A stretch of DNA of 38,299 nucleotides from a virus, in the IMG/VR virus record IMGVR_UViG_3300046004_001147, positions 1 to 38,299 of that record; one strand, given 5' to 3'. Made by a program: the position numbers and the translations under genes. The notes under the pieces were generated by a model, which was not told the origin of the DNA, did not search any database, and saw only the letters and a program-made list of their open reading frames with translations. Shown one piece after another: positions 25,323-31,683 of this stretch. The number at the start of each line of letters is the position of its first letter. Within the stretch, counting starts at the first letter, position 1.

Positions 25323-25707
25323 GGTTATCGCTCCATTCGATACCGTTGCGGCTCCCCCATTCGTACACGATGGAAAGCAGCCCTGAAAACTCTTCCTTGC
25401 TCAAACTGGACGATGACCGGCCTATTCCGACCATGCCCGTCCCGTCGAGGTTTGGAACCATCCGGGTCTCACGGTCCAAGGCGTCCAGAAACAGGATTTT
25501 CCAATCGTCAGCCGTGAGCTTGAGGCCGTGATACTCTCTCTGCCGGGCAATGTCCCCGAGAGCGGCCCATAGGGCGCTGTTCTGGTCGATGCTTCGTGTA
25601 GGGCCATGAAAGACTATCTTGCTCCCTAGAGGGACGCCCTGCGCCCACTTGCTGGCCTTATCCCGGTCAGCTTGTGAACGCAGAGTGATGATTGCCCGGT
25701 CGGTCAC
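25312..25707 (-). CDS. ninB: NinB recombination protein
   Basis: This 131-residue protein matches the NinB (lambda Orf) family. These proteins bind single-stranded DNA and SSB and help load annealing proteins in phage recombination. Family features seen: GPTRSIDQNSALWAAL at 35-50, GLKLTADDWKILF at 61-73, then VPNLDGTGMVGIGRSS at 84-99 and the C-terminal helix. Its operon neighbours are an SSB-tail protein and an ERF annealing protein, a coherent recombination unit. It overlaps the preceding stop by four bases. Confidence 0.9.
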   Translation of the reverse strand: MTDRAIITLRSQADRDKASKWAQGVPLGSKIVFHGPTRSIDQNSALWAALGDIARQREYHGLKLTADDWKILFLDALDRETRMVPNLDGTGMVGIGRSSSSLSKEEFSGLLSIVYEWGSRNGIEWSDNHDL

Positions 25708-26021
25708 CAGAAAATGAACGGTACGTCGTCGTTCAGGTCGTAGTGTTGACGGTCACGGTCACGTCCGGCCACACTTTGCGTACCGCCTTCACGAACGTCC
25801 GAACCTCCGCCTCCACGGCTTTTGTTCTCGGCGTATTCATCGACCTCGATCTTACCGGCCATGAACTTCTTGCCGTCGCGGCCTTCCTTCAGCCACAGCG
25901 CGCCCTTCATCGGGCGACCGTCTAGGGTCAGGCCGGTGATCGTGTAATCGGGGTGGGTTTCTTTTTCCTTCCGGTCATTCTTGAACACAGCCAAGTCACC
26001 GGGGCGTTTTTCGTAAGCCAT
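25704..26021 (-). CDS. putative single-stranded DNA-binding-like protein with SSB-type tail
   Basis: This 105-residue protein starts with a beta-rich stretch (GDLAVFKNDRKEKETHPDY, GALWLKEGRDGKKFMAGKIE). A Gly/Arg/Asp linker follows, and it ends DLNDDVPFIFW. The acidic DDVPF near the C-terminus resembles the SSB tail (DDDIPF) that recruits replication and repair proteins. The family is not certain, but tail and context (between ninB and the ERF gene) support an SSB-like role. A GGAAG Shine-Dalgarno precedes the ATG. Confidence 0.65.
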   Translation of the reverse strand: MAYEKRPGDLAVFKNDRKEKETHPDYTITGLTLDGRPMKGALWLKEGRDGKKFMAGKIEVDEYAENKSRGGGGSDVREGGTQSVAGRDRDRQHYDLNDDVPFIFW

Positions 26022-26066
26022 CTAACTTCCAATCTGTCAGCCGCCAAAGCGGTCCTAATCGACGGG

Positions 26067-26747
26067 TTATTCCGCCGCTTTCAACTCTGCCAATGTAGCA
26101 GAATACTCGCCCCAAAGCACCCGCCGCCACGTCTCCGGGAACTTGGCAACTGTCGGGGTTACGTCGCTAATCAGGGACTCCAGATCGCGAACCGTGGGGG
26201 CAAAATCCAGCCTCGATTTCACATCAATCGATGCAGCCACCAACGCCTCATCCTTCTTGGCGGCATTGGACGTGATTGAGGACGGGTTAGTCAGGTTAGG
26301 CCAGTCGGGGCCGTGCGTGTCCTCTTGCTTGCCGGGCTTGGCTTGCGGCTGACTGCGCGGCATCGACGCCTCCCCGTCATCATCCACGGCAGGCATATTG
26401 AGCATGGCCATGAGAGAGTAACGACGGGCGTAGGTGATAGCCGAACCTGCGGCTTGCGGGTCCATCTTGCCAGCGGGAAGGGAGAAATCAGTTTCCACCC
26501 ATTCGCCGCTCTCATGAATCAGGCGTGTGGTCAGGGTGATGCAGTTGCCGTCCATCGGGCCAGGGCCTTGCATGACCGCCAAACCGTTAGCCTCTAGCGC
26601 ACCGTGCGCGGCCTCGATGACGCTTTCGAGGTTCGCGTACTTGGATTTGAAGAACGGATTATCAGCACCCTTCTTAACCCCCTCAATGGCGTTAATGGCC
26701 TTGACCAGCGCCGGGCTGATTTTCGTTAGCGTGTCGCTGCTTCTCAC
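26067..26747 (-). CDS. erf: ERF-family single-strand annealing protein
   Basis: This protein of about 226 residues anneals complementary strands in phage recombination and circularisation. Family motifs: NPFFKSKYANLESVIE (about 30-45) and QAAGSAITYARRYSLMAML (about 98-116), followed by an acidic linker and a variable C-terminal domain. GTG at 26747 is taken as start: it overlaps the TGA of the preceding gene (GTGA) and stands seven bases after GGAGG. The longer frame to 26792 would overlap that gene by 49 bases. Confidence 0.88.
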   Translation of the reverse strand: MRSSDTLTKISPALVKAINAIEGVKKGADNPFFKSKYANLESVIEAAHGALEANGLAVMQGPGPMDGNCITLTTRLIHESGEWVETDFSLPAGKMDPQAAGSAITYARRYSLMAMLNMPAVDDDGEASMPRSQPQAKPGKQEDTHGPDWPNLTNPSSITSNAAKKDEALVAASIDVKSRLDFAPTVRDLESLISDVTPTVAKFPETWRRVLWGEYSATLAELKAAE

Positions 26748-26944
26748 TTGGCTTCCTCCATTGCCGCGAATTGTTCTAGGGCTTCTTGACACTGCTTTAC
26801 GGCCTCTCGGGCTTCCGGGCAGTTTAGGGTTGATTGGCGTTGGGCCATCAAGGCGACTGACATTCGCGAGGCTGGTGAGTATGCGCCGCCGTCAGCCAAC
26901 CAAAGCTGCCCGTCACGGAAGATAGCTACAGGCTGGTCAGTCAT
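26744..26944 (-). CDS. small early protein, unknown function
   Basis: This 66-residue protein has a short beta start (VAIFRDGQLWLADGG) and a helical Glu/Gln-rich C-terminal half. It overlaps both neighbours by a few bases, and its end carries the Shine-Dalgarno for the ERF gene. No family was recognised. Confidence 0.55.
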   Translation of the reverse strand: MTDQPVAIFRDGQLWLADGGAYSPASRMSVALMAQRQSTLNCPEAREAVKQCQEALEQFAAMEEAK

Positions 26945-27209
26945 CGGCCCGCGCCGCTTCTAGCAAAACGTCCAGATCAGCCGCCGACAAGATACAAAAC
27001 CCGACCGGCGTGTCAGGATACCATTGCAGCATCCAGCATTCGTTGGTTTCAATAGCCTTCTGTTTTTGCTCCTCGCTAACCCAGCAATCATACCCGAAAT
27101 CGTGTTCATCAATCGCTTGCTGAACCGTCAGATAGCAGGCCAGATGATCATTGTGCGTCAGGTGAAGCGAGGCTTCATGCCTAGGCCACTTCGGTTGCCA
27201 CTCACTCAT
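26937..27209 (-). CDS. small early protein, unknown function
   Basis: This 90-residue protein is rich in Trp, His and Asp (WQPKWPRHEASLHLTHNDH; WMLQWYPDTPVGFCILSAAD). The ending DLDVLLEAARADD forms a helix. An eight-base overlap and a GGGAAG sequence precede its ATG. No family was recognised. Confidence 0.55.
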   Translation of the reverse strand: MSEWQPKWPRHEASLHLTHNDHLACYLTVQQAIDEHDFGYDCWVSEEQKQKAIETNECWMLQWYPDTPVGFCILSAADLDVLLEAARADD

Positions 27210-27399
27210 CGTTCTTCCCCTTCGCTAGTGCTGCTTTGCTTAGTCTTGATGTGGCGGACCAGAGGCGAGCGAGCTGCTCCGGCGTTAGATCGGTAAGCCT
27301 CTCGATATTCCCGATAGCCACCGTCAAATCTGACATTGCGCGTTCGTAGGTCAGGGTTTGATTGCGGAGGCCACGGATGGAGTCGATAACGTCAGTCAT
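27202..27399 (-). CDS. small helical early protein, unknown function
   Basis: This 65-residue protein is predicted helical (VIDSIRGLRNQTLTYERAMS), with a C-terminal Lys/Ala-rich end. The ATG at 27399 is chosen over a TTG at 27405: it overlaps the end of the zinc-site gene and is preceded by GAGG. No family was recognised. Confidence 0.5.
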   Translation of the reverse strand: MTDVIDSIRGLRNQTLTYERAMSDLTVAIGNIERLTDLTPEQLARLWSATSRLSKAALAKGKNDE

Positions 27400-27574
27400 T
27401 TTCAAGCGCCTCGCATTGGGCCTCGAAACACGCGCTGCAAATCAGCATTTCCGTTTCCTCGAAAGCCTCAATGTCTGGCGAAAATTCGTCGTCATCGCCG
27501 CAGATAGCGCAGCCGCCTAGATGGCCCGTCACTGCGTCATACAGACGCCAAAGGTGCAAACGGTGGTCGATCAT
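27392..27574 (-). CDS. small protein with two CxxC motifs (zinc-ribbon-like)
   Basis: This 60-residue protein contains CAICGDDDE and CSACFEAQC, two CxxC pairs 27-30 residues apart, which could bind one zinc ion. The acidic linker between them is typical of small regulatory zinc fingers, but no family was identified. The ATG overlaps the previous TGA (TGATG) and has GGAG seven bases upstream. Confidence 0.6.
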   Translation of the reverse strand: MIDHRLHLWRLYDAVTGHLGGCAICGDDDEFSPDIEAFEETEMLICSACFEAQCEALEND

Positions 27575-27906
27575 CACCAAACTCCCGCGTTGAAGGGGTA
27601 GGCGTCCGGGTCAGCAATGGACGACGCCATGCCGAACCAATCCTTGCGCTCCGGCTTGGCCAGTTCCGACAGGCGGTAGTCAGCAGCTACAGCCACCAGA
27701 TAACGGGCCGACGCGGGGAACATATACGCCTGATCGTCAATCCAATCAGCGCGGTCCTCTTCCGGCATATCCGCGGCCTCTTCGGCAAGGGCGTAACCCT
27801 CGTCACGATAGCCAGCCGCGCCGACATAATCGCGATCCGAGAAGCCATCGCCGTTCTCGCTGGCGTAGGCTTCAAAGGCGTCCTGCATCCGTTCAAACTT
27901 GGTCAT
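27574..27906 (-). CDS. first gene of the minus-strand early operon, unknown function
   Basis: This 110-residue acidic protein has helices rich in Asp/Glu/Ala (EEAADMPEEDRADWIDDQAY). The ATG at 27906 stands seven bases after AAGGGAG and is preferred to an upstream ATG at 27930, which would fall on the promoter's -10 region. As the first gene after the promoter it would be made very early, and acidic early proteins sometimes mimic DNA to block host nucleases. That role is speculative here. Confidence 0.6.
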   Translation of the reverse strand: MTKFERMQDAFEAYASENGDGFSDRDYVGAAGYRDEGYALAEEAADMPEEDRADWIDDQAYMFPASARYLVAVAADYRLSELAKPERKDWFGMASSIADPDAYPFNAGVW

Positions 27907-27927
27907 GTCGTTCTCCCTTGTTAGGCA

Positions 27928-27958
27928 CATATAGCCACAGCAGCGGATGGGGCGTCAA
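27928..27958 (-). promoter_or_regulatory. sigma70-like promoter for the minus-strand early operon
   Basis: On the minus strand TTGACG (27958-27953) is followed 18-19 bases later by an AT-rich -10 (CTATAT/TATATG, 27934-27928). The first gene starts 22 bases further on, behind AAGGGAG. Confidence 0.6.
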
Positions 27959-27982
27959 GCGATTTTCTTTGTATTTTTGCGA

Positions 27983-28012
27983 TTGCGTCCGCCACAGCGG
28001 TATGCTTATGAT
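27983..28012 (+). promoter_or_regulatory. sigma70-like promoter for the plus-strand operon, possibly leaderless
   Basis: TTGCGT (27983-27988) and TATGAT (28007-28012) are 18 bases apart. A second overlapping pair is TTGCGA (27977-27982) and TATGCT (28001-28006). The -10 element ends five bases before the ATG at 28018, so transcription would start at or within a base or two of the start codon. No Shine-Dalgarno is visible. Confidence 0.5.
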
Positions 28013-28017
28013 GCGGC

Positions 28018-28185
28018 ATGGCAAACGAACTTCTCGACTACCTTCGGCCTGACGAACGGGAAACCCTCTCCGAAAGCCAAAAGCTCAGGCTCAAGAGCCG
28101 AACGGACGCCGTCTATTACGGGGCCGTTATCAAGCAAATCATGGACCGGGCCAGAGCGCGCCGGAAAGCCAAGGGAGAAGACTAG
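28018..28185 (+). CDS. first gene of the plus-strand operon, small basic protein
   Basis: This 55-residue protein is helical and basic at its end (MDRARARRKAKGED), with an N-terminal NELLDYLRPDERETL. The stop TAG overlaps the GTG of the next gene, and its end holds that gene's GGGAG Shine-Dalgarno. These two facts support the frame. It would be translated from a leaderless or near-leaderless mRNA. No family was recognised. Confidence 0.6.
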   Translation: MANELLDYLRPDERETLSESQKLRLKSRTDAVYYGAVIKQIMDRARARRKAKGED

Positions 28186-28499
28186 TGTTCAATGCACTGC
28201 GCCGCCTCGTCCAGCGTTATGGGTTCTTTAAGAGGGACTATCTGCCGTGCCCTGCTAACCCCGATTGGGCCTCCGCAGACTTCTTTACGGAACATCGCCG
28301 GAAGAATGAGAGGCTTGCCGCTATCGCCTCCGAAATCGCCGCGCTGAACGTAAAGCGCCTCACGGCCAAAGAACAGAAGAAAAACCAGACCATCTTCGTC
28401 CTCCGCATGAACGAGCTTATGCGCGAGCGCCTGACAATCGAGGTTCGCGGCTTTCACGACGCCAAACAAGCCGAACTGAAATCGAGCCTCATCAAGTGA
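28185..28499 (+). CDS. small basic early protein, unknown function
   Basis: This 104-residue basic protein has many Arg/Lys residues in helices (EIAALNVKRLTAKEQKKNQT; MNELMRERLTIEVRGF). GTG is the start, behind GGGAG. It is coupled by overlaps to the genes on both sides. Nucleic-acid binding is possible from charge, but no family was recognised. Confidence 0.55.
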   Translation: MFNALRRLVQRYGFFKRDYLPCPANPDWASADFFTEHRRKNERLAAIASEIAALNVKRLTAKEQKKNQTIFVLRMNELMRERLTIEVRGFHDAKQAELKSSLIK

Positions 28500-28648
28500 C
28501 CCCTCCCCCTACCGTAGCCCGCTGGATGGCTCAGAACGCTTGGCGGAAGCTGGAATGTGGTTGGTCGCTGAAGGGCTGTGCGGATTACTACCGCGTCTCG
28601 CCTTCCGGGCTTGATCTGGCGATCTGGAAGATGAGGGCAGCGCGGTGA
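28496..28648 (+). CDS. 50-residue helix-turn-helix-like protein
   Basis: A 50-residue frame starts at a GTG that overlaps the previous TGA and ends where the GTG of the rusA-like gene overlaps its own TGA. The middle (GWSLKGCADYYRVSPSGLDLAIWKM) has the spacing of a helix-turn-helix. It may be a small DNA-binding regulator. The exact fit in the coupled chain supports it. Confidence 0.6.
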   Translation: MTPPPTVARWMAQNAWRKLECGWSLKGCADYYRVSPSGLDLAIWKMRAAR

Positions 28649-28986
28649 TCGAGTTTCCGTTTCCCGCCAAAGACTTATGGCCTAACTCGCGGCCTCATTG
28701 GGCAGCCAAGGCTAGGGCCGTCAAAAAGGCTCGGGCTTGGTCCTATACAGCGACACTGGCAGCCAAGGTTCCGACGCCCGAAGGCCGGATGAATATACGT
28801 CTGCTAGTCCATCCTCGCACGGCAAACAGGCCAGACGCAGACAATGTCATTTCGGCCTGCAAGGCAATTTTTGACGGCATGGCTGAGGCGCTAGGCGTGG
28901 ATGATAGCACGTTTAACGCCCCCACTGTCACCTTTGGTATGCCTGCCAAGGGTGGAAAGCTGTTTGTCGAATTGGTGCCGGAGTGA
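28645..28986 (+). CDS. rusA: RusA-family Holliday junction resolvase
   Basis: This 113-residue endonuclease cuts four-way DNA junctions during phage recombination and before packaging. The catalytic pattern of the RusA family is clear: RPDADNVISACKAIFDGMAEAL (D64, D66, K73) and GVDDSTF (D86/D87). It forms a logical set with NinB and the ERF protein in the divergent operon. GTG start in a GTGA overlap. Confidence 0.9.
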   Translation: MIEFPFPAKDLWPNSRPHWAAKARAVKKARAWSYTATLAAKVPTPEGRMNIRLLVHPRTANRPDADNVISACKAIFDGMAEALGVDDSTFNAPTVTFGMPAKGGKLFVELVPE

Positions 28987-29360
28987 ACCGCGAACCCGTC
29001 GAAATCCACCCGCGCAAGTCCTTCACCAAAAAGCAACGGTTGGAGATATTCACGCGGGCCGAAGGGCGGTGCCAGTGTGGTTGCGGAAAGAAGCTACAGC
29101 CCGGCTTCCATGTTGAGCATCGCAACCCACTCTGGCGCGGAGGAACGAACGACATTGAGAACCTAGAGGCTTGGATTCCAGCCTGTCACGCCAGCAAGAC
29201 GGCGGGAGAGGCTTCCGACAGAGGCAAGGTCAATCGGCTAATCAAGAAGGCTGACCCGCTTACACGAAAGCCTAGCCGGATGCAGAGCCGCAACGAATGG
29301 CCGAAGGGCCAGAAACTTCAATCACGCGGCTTCCAGAAGAAGCCCAAGGGGGACAGATGA
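28983..29360 (+). CDS. HNH endonuclease
   Basis: This 125-residue protein has the HNH nuclease signature: a Cys cluster CQCGCGKKLQPG at 30-41, HVEHRNPLWRGG with Glu45-His46, NDIENLEAW with Asn60, and ACHASKT with His69. A basic tail (about 80-125) should bind DNA. HNH proteins nick or cut DNA and assist packaging in some phages, but this one stands in the recombination operon beside RusA, not beside the terminase. GTG start overlapping the previous TGA. Confidence 0.85.
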   Translation: MNREPVEIHPRKSFTKKQRLEIFTRAEGRCQCGCGKKLQPGFHVEHRNPLWRGGTNDIENLEAWIPACHASKTAGEASDRGKVNRLIKKADPLTRKPSRMQSRNEWPKGQKLQSRGFQKKPKGDR

Positions 29361-29680
29361 CGCCAGAACACAATCTAGGGATTTTCGCTATGGGCTTGCC
29401 GTGGTGTGAGGAATCCGTAGCCGAGCTTAAGCAGCTTGCAGAGTTGGGGCTGTCTCGCCGGGAAATCGGCCTTCGCGTTGGCAGGACGACTGAATCGGTC
29501 CGCAAAGCTGGCAACGATCATGGTGTCCGGTTTCGGCGCGACGCCTACGGGGGAACTCAAGGGCCTGAACAGATGCCCTACGACAAGCGGGCTGAAATGG
29601 TCGAGTGCGACCGCCGCATGATACGCGCTCTGGCGATGGCGATCTATCGTGGCGAGCATCTTCCGGGAGCGATGCAATGA
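29357..29680 (+). CDS. GcrA-like helix-turn-helix protein 1
   Basis: This 107-residue protein has WCEESVAELKQLAELGLSRR followed by EIGLRVGRTTESVRKAGNDHGVRFR. Tryptophan spacing, the LGLSxxEIG turn and the recognition helix resemble the N-terminal DNA-binding part of GcrA-type cell-cycle regulators (Myb/SANT-like HTH). A second shared segment is DRRMIRALAMAIYRGEHLPGA near the end. The ATG at 29357 overlaps the HNH stop and is taken in preference to an upstream start. It resembles the next gene, suggesting tandem duplication. Confidence 0.65.
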   Translation: MTPEHNLGIFAMGLPWCEESVAELKQLAELGLSRREIGLRVGRTTESVRKAGNDHGVRFRRDAYGGTQGPEQMPYDKRAEMVECDRRMIRALAMAIYRGEHLPGAMQ

Positions 29681-30012
29681 GGCAGCCGAGGAATCACTTT
29701 ACGTCCGTTCAGGACAACACCATCCGAAAGATGAAAAAGCTAGGCTTTAGCCCAAAGGAGATTGGCGAGAAGCTGGACCGCTCGGAATGGAGCATCCGGG
29801 ACCGTGCCGCTGATCTAGGCACCCCTTGGCGGAAAGAGCTTGGCACCAGCATCTTGATGAACTCGACCGCTAACGGGTTTGATCATGAGAGGGATGCAGA
29901 GGCTAAACAGCGTCAGGGTGATGCTAGGCTTGTCCGCGCTCTTGCCTTGGCTATTCAGGCGGGAGAACACTTGCCAGCGGGGACGGTTGTTCCCTTAACG
30001 TTGATCGGGTGA
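29677..30012 (+). CDS. GcrA-like helix-turn-helix protein 2
   Basis: This 111-residue protein is a diverged copy of the preceding one. Its HTH is IRKMKKLGFSPKEIGEKLDR followed by SEWSIRDRAADLGTPWR, and near its end is DARLVRALALAIQAGEHLPAG, close to the same segment in gene 1. The ATG at 29677 overlaps the previous stop. The GTG of the methyltransferase overlaps its own stop, so the regulators and enzyme are made together. Target DNA unknown. Confidence 0.65.
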   Translation: MRQPRNHFTSVQDNTIRKMKKLGFSPKEIGEKLDRSEWSIRDRAADLGTPWRKELGTSILMNSTANGFDHERDAEAKQRQGDARLVRALALAIQAGEHLPAGTVVPLTLIG

Positions 30013-30686
30013 CCATGCGTGAAGAGATTATAGGCGATTGCCGTCTGATTTTGGGGGATTGCCGGGACATTCTGCCGACGCTTGGGCCGGTTGATGCGGT
30101 TGTTACGGACCCGCCGTATGGGATTGGCCGCGACGGCAAGCCCCAATCGACCAGCAGCCACGGAGGCCACAAAGGGTACACGGCGCTGGGGTGGGACAAG
30201 GGCCGGCCAGACCCGGAAGTTTTCGCCGCGATGCTGGCCGCTGCCCCTTCCGTTGTCATTTGGGGCGGCAACTATTTCGCCGACCTTCTCCCCCCGTCAA
30301 GCAAGTGGCTGTCGTGGGATAAGGGCCAGCGCATAGACCAGGCGGACGCGGAGCTTGCGTGGACAAGCCACGACGGGGCGCTTCGCATCATGACCCTGAA
30401 CCGGGCCGAGATTGCCCGTGACGGCGCGGAGCATCCGACGCAGAAGCCCGTCCGTCTCATGGAGTGGACGCTGGAGCAGGTGAAGGCGCAGGGAACCGTC
30501 CTAGACCCGTTCATGGGGTCGGGAACAACGGGCGTCGCCTGTGTCCGTCGCGGCTGCGCCTTCATCGGCATAGAGCGCGAGCCGTCATATTTCGACATCG
30601 CCTGCCGCCGTATCGAGGAAGCCTACAAGCAGCCCCGCCTTTTCGCAGAGCCTGTAGCCAAGCCCATTCAGGAAGTTTTGATTTAG
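30009..30686 (+). CDS. DNA methyltransferase (beta-class, probable N6-adenine)
   Basis: This 225-residue enzyme methylates DNA using SAM. DPPY at residues 34-37 (catalytic motif IV) comes before the SAM-binding motif DPFMGSGTTG (166-175), the order of beta-class enzymes, with HPTQKP at 142-147. DPPY rather than SPPY favours adenine N6. The variable region between (about 40-130) would be the target-recognition part. There is no partner restriction gene, so it is an orphan enzyme: protection against host restriction or control of gene expression. GTG at 30009 (overlap) or ATG at 30015 may be the start. Confidence 0.88.
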   Translation: MTMREEIIGDCRLILGDCRDILPTLGPVDAVVTDPPYGIGRDGKPQSTSSHGGHKGYTALGWDKGRPDPEVFAAMLAAAPSVVIWGGNYFADLLPPSSKWLSWDKGQRIDQADAELAWTSHDGALRIMTLNRAEIARDGAEHPTQKPVRLMEWTLEQVKAQGTVLDPFMGSGTTGVACVRRGCAFIGIEREPSYFDIACRRIEEAYKQPRLFAEPVAKPIQEVLI

Positions 30687-30691
30687 GAAAG

Positions 30692-30722
30692 GCCCGGCGG
30701 TGATGTTCTCAAACCGCCGGGC
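30692..30722 (+). terminator. strong hairpin after the methyltransferase gene
   Basis: GCCCGGCGGT and ACCGCCGGGC form a perfect 10-bp stem with an 11-base loop, six bases after the methyltransferase stop. There is no run of T after it, so it may be a weak terminator or an mRNA-end stabiliser instead. Confidence 0.5.
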
Positions 30723-30734
30723 TAGTCTAGCCGC

Positions 30735-30933
30735 CATAACAAGGGAGGAAGAATGGGGCTTGGCGAGGTTAGCGCCTTGCTTTCGTCCGTGCAATGCTTG
30801 ATAAGAGGGAGGGAGGCGACGCTTCGTGGAAGTCGCGTCAAGCCTCCCTCATGCCAAGGCCGTAGGAGGGCCGTTGACCAATGCGGATATACCGCGACCA
30901 GTTTAACAGCGCAAGCCTTATGGCGGTTCCGTC
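30735..30933 (+). promoter_or_regulatory. structured leader of the replication gene
   Basis: This region contains AGGGAGGAAGA followed by ATG at 30753, which opens a frame of doubtful coding value. It also holds a large hairpin at 30809-30850. The hairpin has GAGGGAGGC/GCCTCCCTC (9 bp) and inside it GACGC/GCGTC (5 bp), separated by a two-base bulge on one side and closed by a 12-base loop. No other gene is evident. The hairpin could control translation of the initiator gene, or be part of an origin. Confidence 0.5.
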
Positions 30934-31683
30934 GTGAGCATAGCGATGATGACCGCCGTCTGGAAAATGGACCTGCCGCCAAGCGAGAAGTTGGTGATGC
31001 TGGCCCTTGCCGACGCCGCCAACGACGACGGCGTGACGTGGATGGCTATACGGTCCAAACGGGCTGGCAAGCTAGACTTCATCCAGAAAACGTCCCTTAG
31101 CGAGCGGACCGTTCAAACGGCCATGCGAAAGCTAGAGGAACGCGGGCTGCTTTCTCGCCAGTTTCGCGACGGCAAAGGCACGATCTACACCGTCCAAATC
31201 GAGGGGTGCAAATCTCGCGGGGGTGCAAATGACGACCAAACCCCCGCAGCAGCTGCACCCAAACCTTCTACTAACCGTCAATCTAAATCAATCTCTAGGC
31301 CGTTCCCGGTTTCATGGGAGCCGAATGAGGAAAATCTGGCCTACGCCGCCAGCAAGGGGCTGACCCCCGAGGAGACAGAACGTGCCCGAGAAGATTTCCG
31401 AGGTCATTTCATCGCTGATGGAAAAAGGACAAGCACTGATTGGAGCCTCAACTGGCAACGATGGTGCCGCGTTGCCGCCGACGACAAACGCCGCCGCAAT
31501 CAGGGCCAAGCTGGAAAGCCAAGCACCGGAGGACACAGACAGAAACCTGCATCAATGGTTGATATCCTCATTGAGCGTCGTGCCGCAGCCGCAAGTCAGC
31601 CTGACCTACCCGACGACGGGTGGCTACCTACGGACAGTGACGGGGTATTCGTTCGAGGGCCTGACGGACGACAACCGTTCTGA
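30934..31683 (+). CDS. winged-helix replication initiator-like protein
   Basis: This 249-residue protein probably binds the phage origin and recruits host helicase. The N-terminal winged helix is clear: AVWKMDLPPSEKLVMLALAD, then TSLSERTVQTAMRKLEERG and a wing LLSRQFRDGKGTIYTV. After a Pro/Ser linker comes FRGHFIADGKRTSTDWSLNW, then RWCRV, a C-terminal pattern shared by O-type phage replication proteins. GTG at 30934 and ATGs at 30946/30949 are all possible starts. Iteron-like repeats lie inside the linker-coding part, as the lambda origin lies inside O. No polymerase or helicase gene is present. Confidence 0.78.
   Translation: MSIAMMTAVWKMDLPPSEKLVMLALADAANDDGVTWMAIRSKRAGKLDFIQKTSLSERTVQTAMRKLEERGLLSRQFRDGKGTIYTVQIEGCKSRGGANDDQTPAAAAPKPSTNRQSKSISRPFPVSWEPNEENLAYAASKGLTPEETERAREDFRGHFIADGKRTSTDWSLNWQRWCRVAADDKRRRNQGQAGKPSTGGHRQKPASMVDILIERRAAAASQPDLPDDGWLPTDSDGVFVRGPDGRQPF
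31203..31310. other. candidate replication origin inside the initiator gene
   Basis: Two exact GGGGTGCAAAT copies occur at 31203-31213 and 31220-31230 (17-base spacing). An inverted TGCACCC follows at 31254-31260. A perfect 8-bp inverted repeat GCGGGGGT/ACCCCCGC spans 31217-31247, and the palindrome GCAGCTGC is at 31249-31256. An AT-richer stretch follows (about 31260-31300). This combination in a winged-helix initiator gene resembles the lambda ori layout. The role is inferred. Confidence 0.5.

Noticed and set aside
27947-28231. 94-residue plus-strand frame across the divergent promoter region
   Set aside because: It covers both promoters and runs in another frame through the 55-residue gene, which fits the operon's coupling.
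28983-29360. HNH gene as part of a homing element
   Set aside because: It is coupled by overlaps to both neighbours with no sign of intron or inserted flanks.
30753-31100. 115-residue plus-strand frame with a strong Shine-Dalgarno
   Set aside because: Its second half runs out of frame through the winged-helix gene and its product is Arg-rich without domain pattern. Only the start signal is convincing, so it is reported as a leader region and not as a gene.
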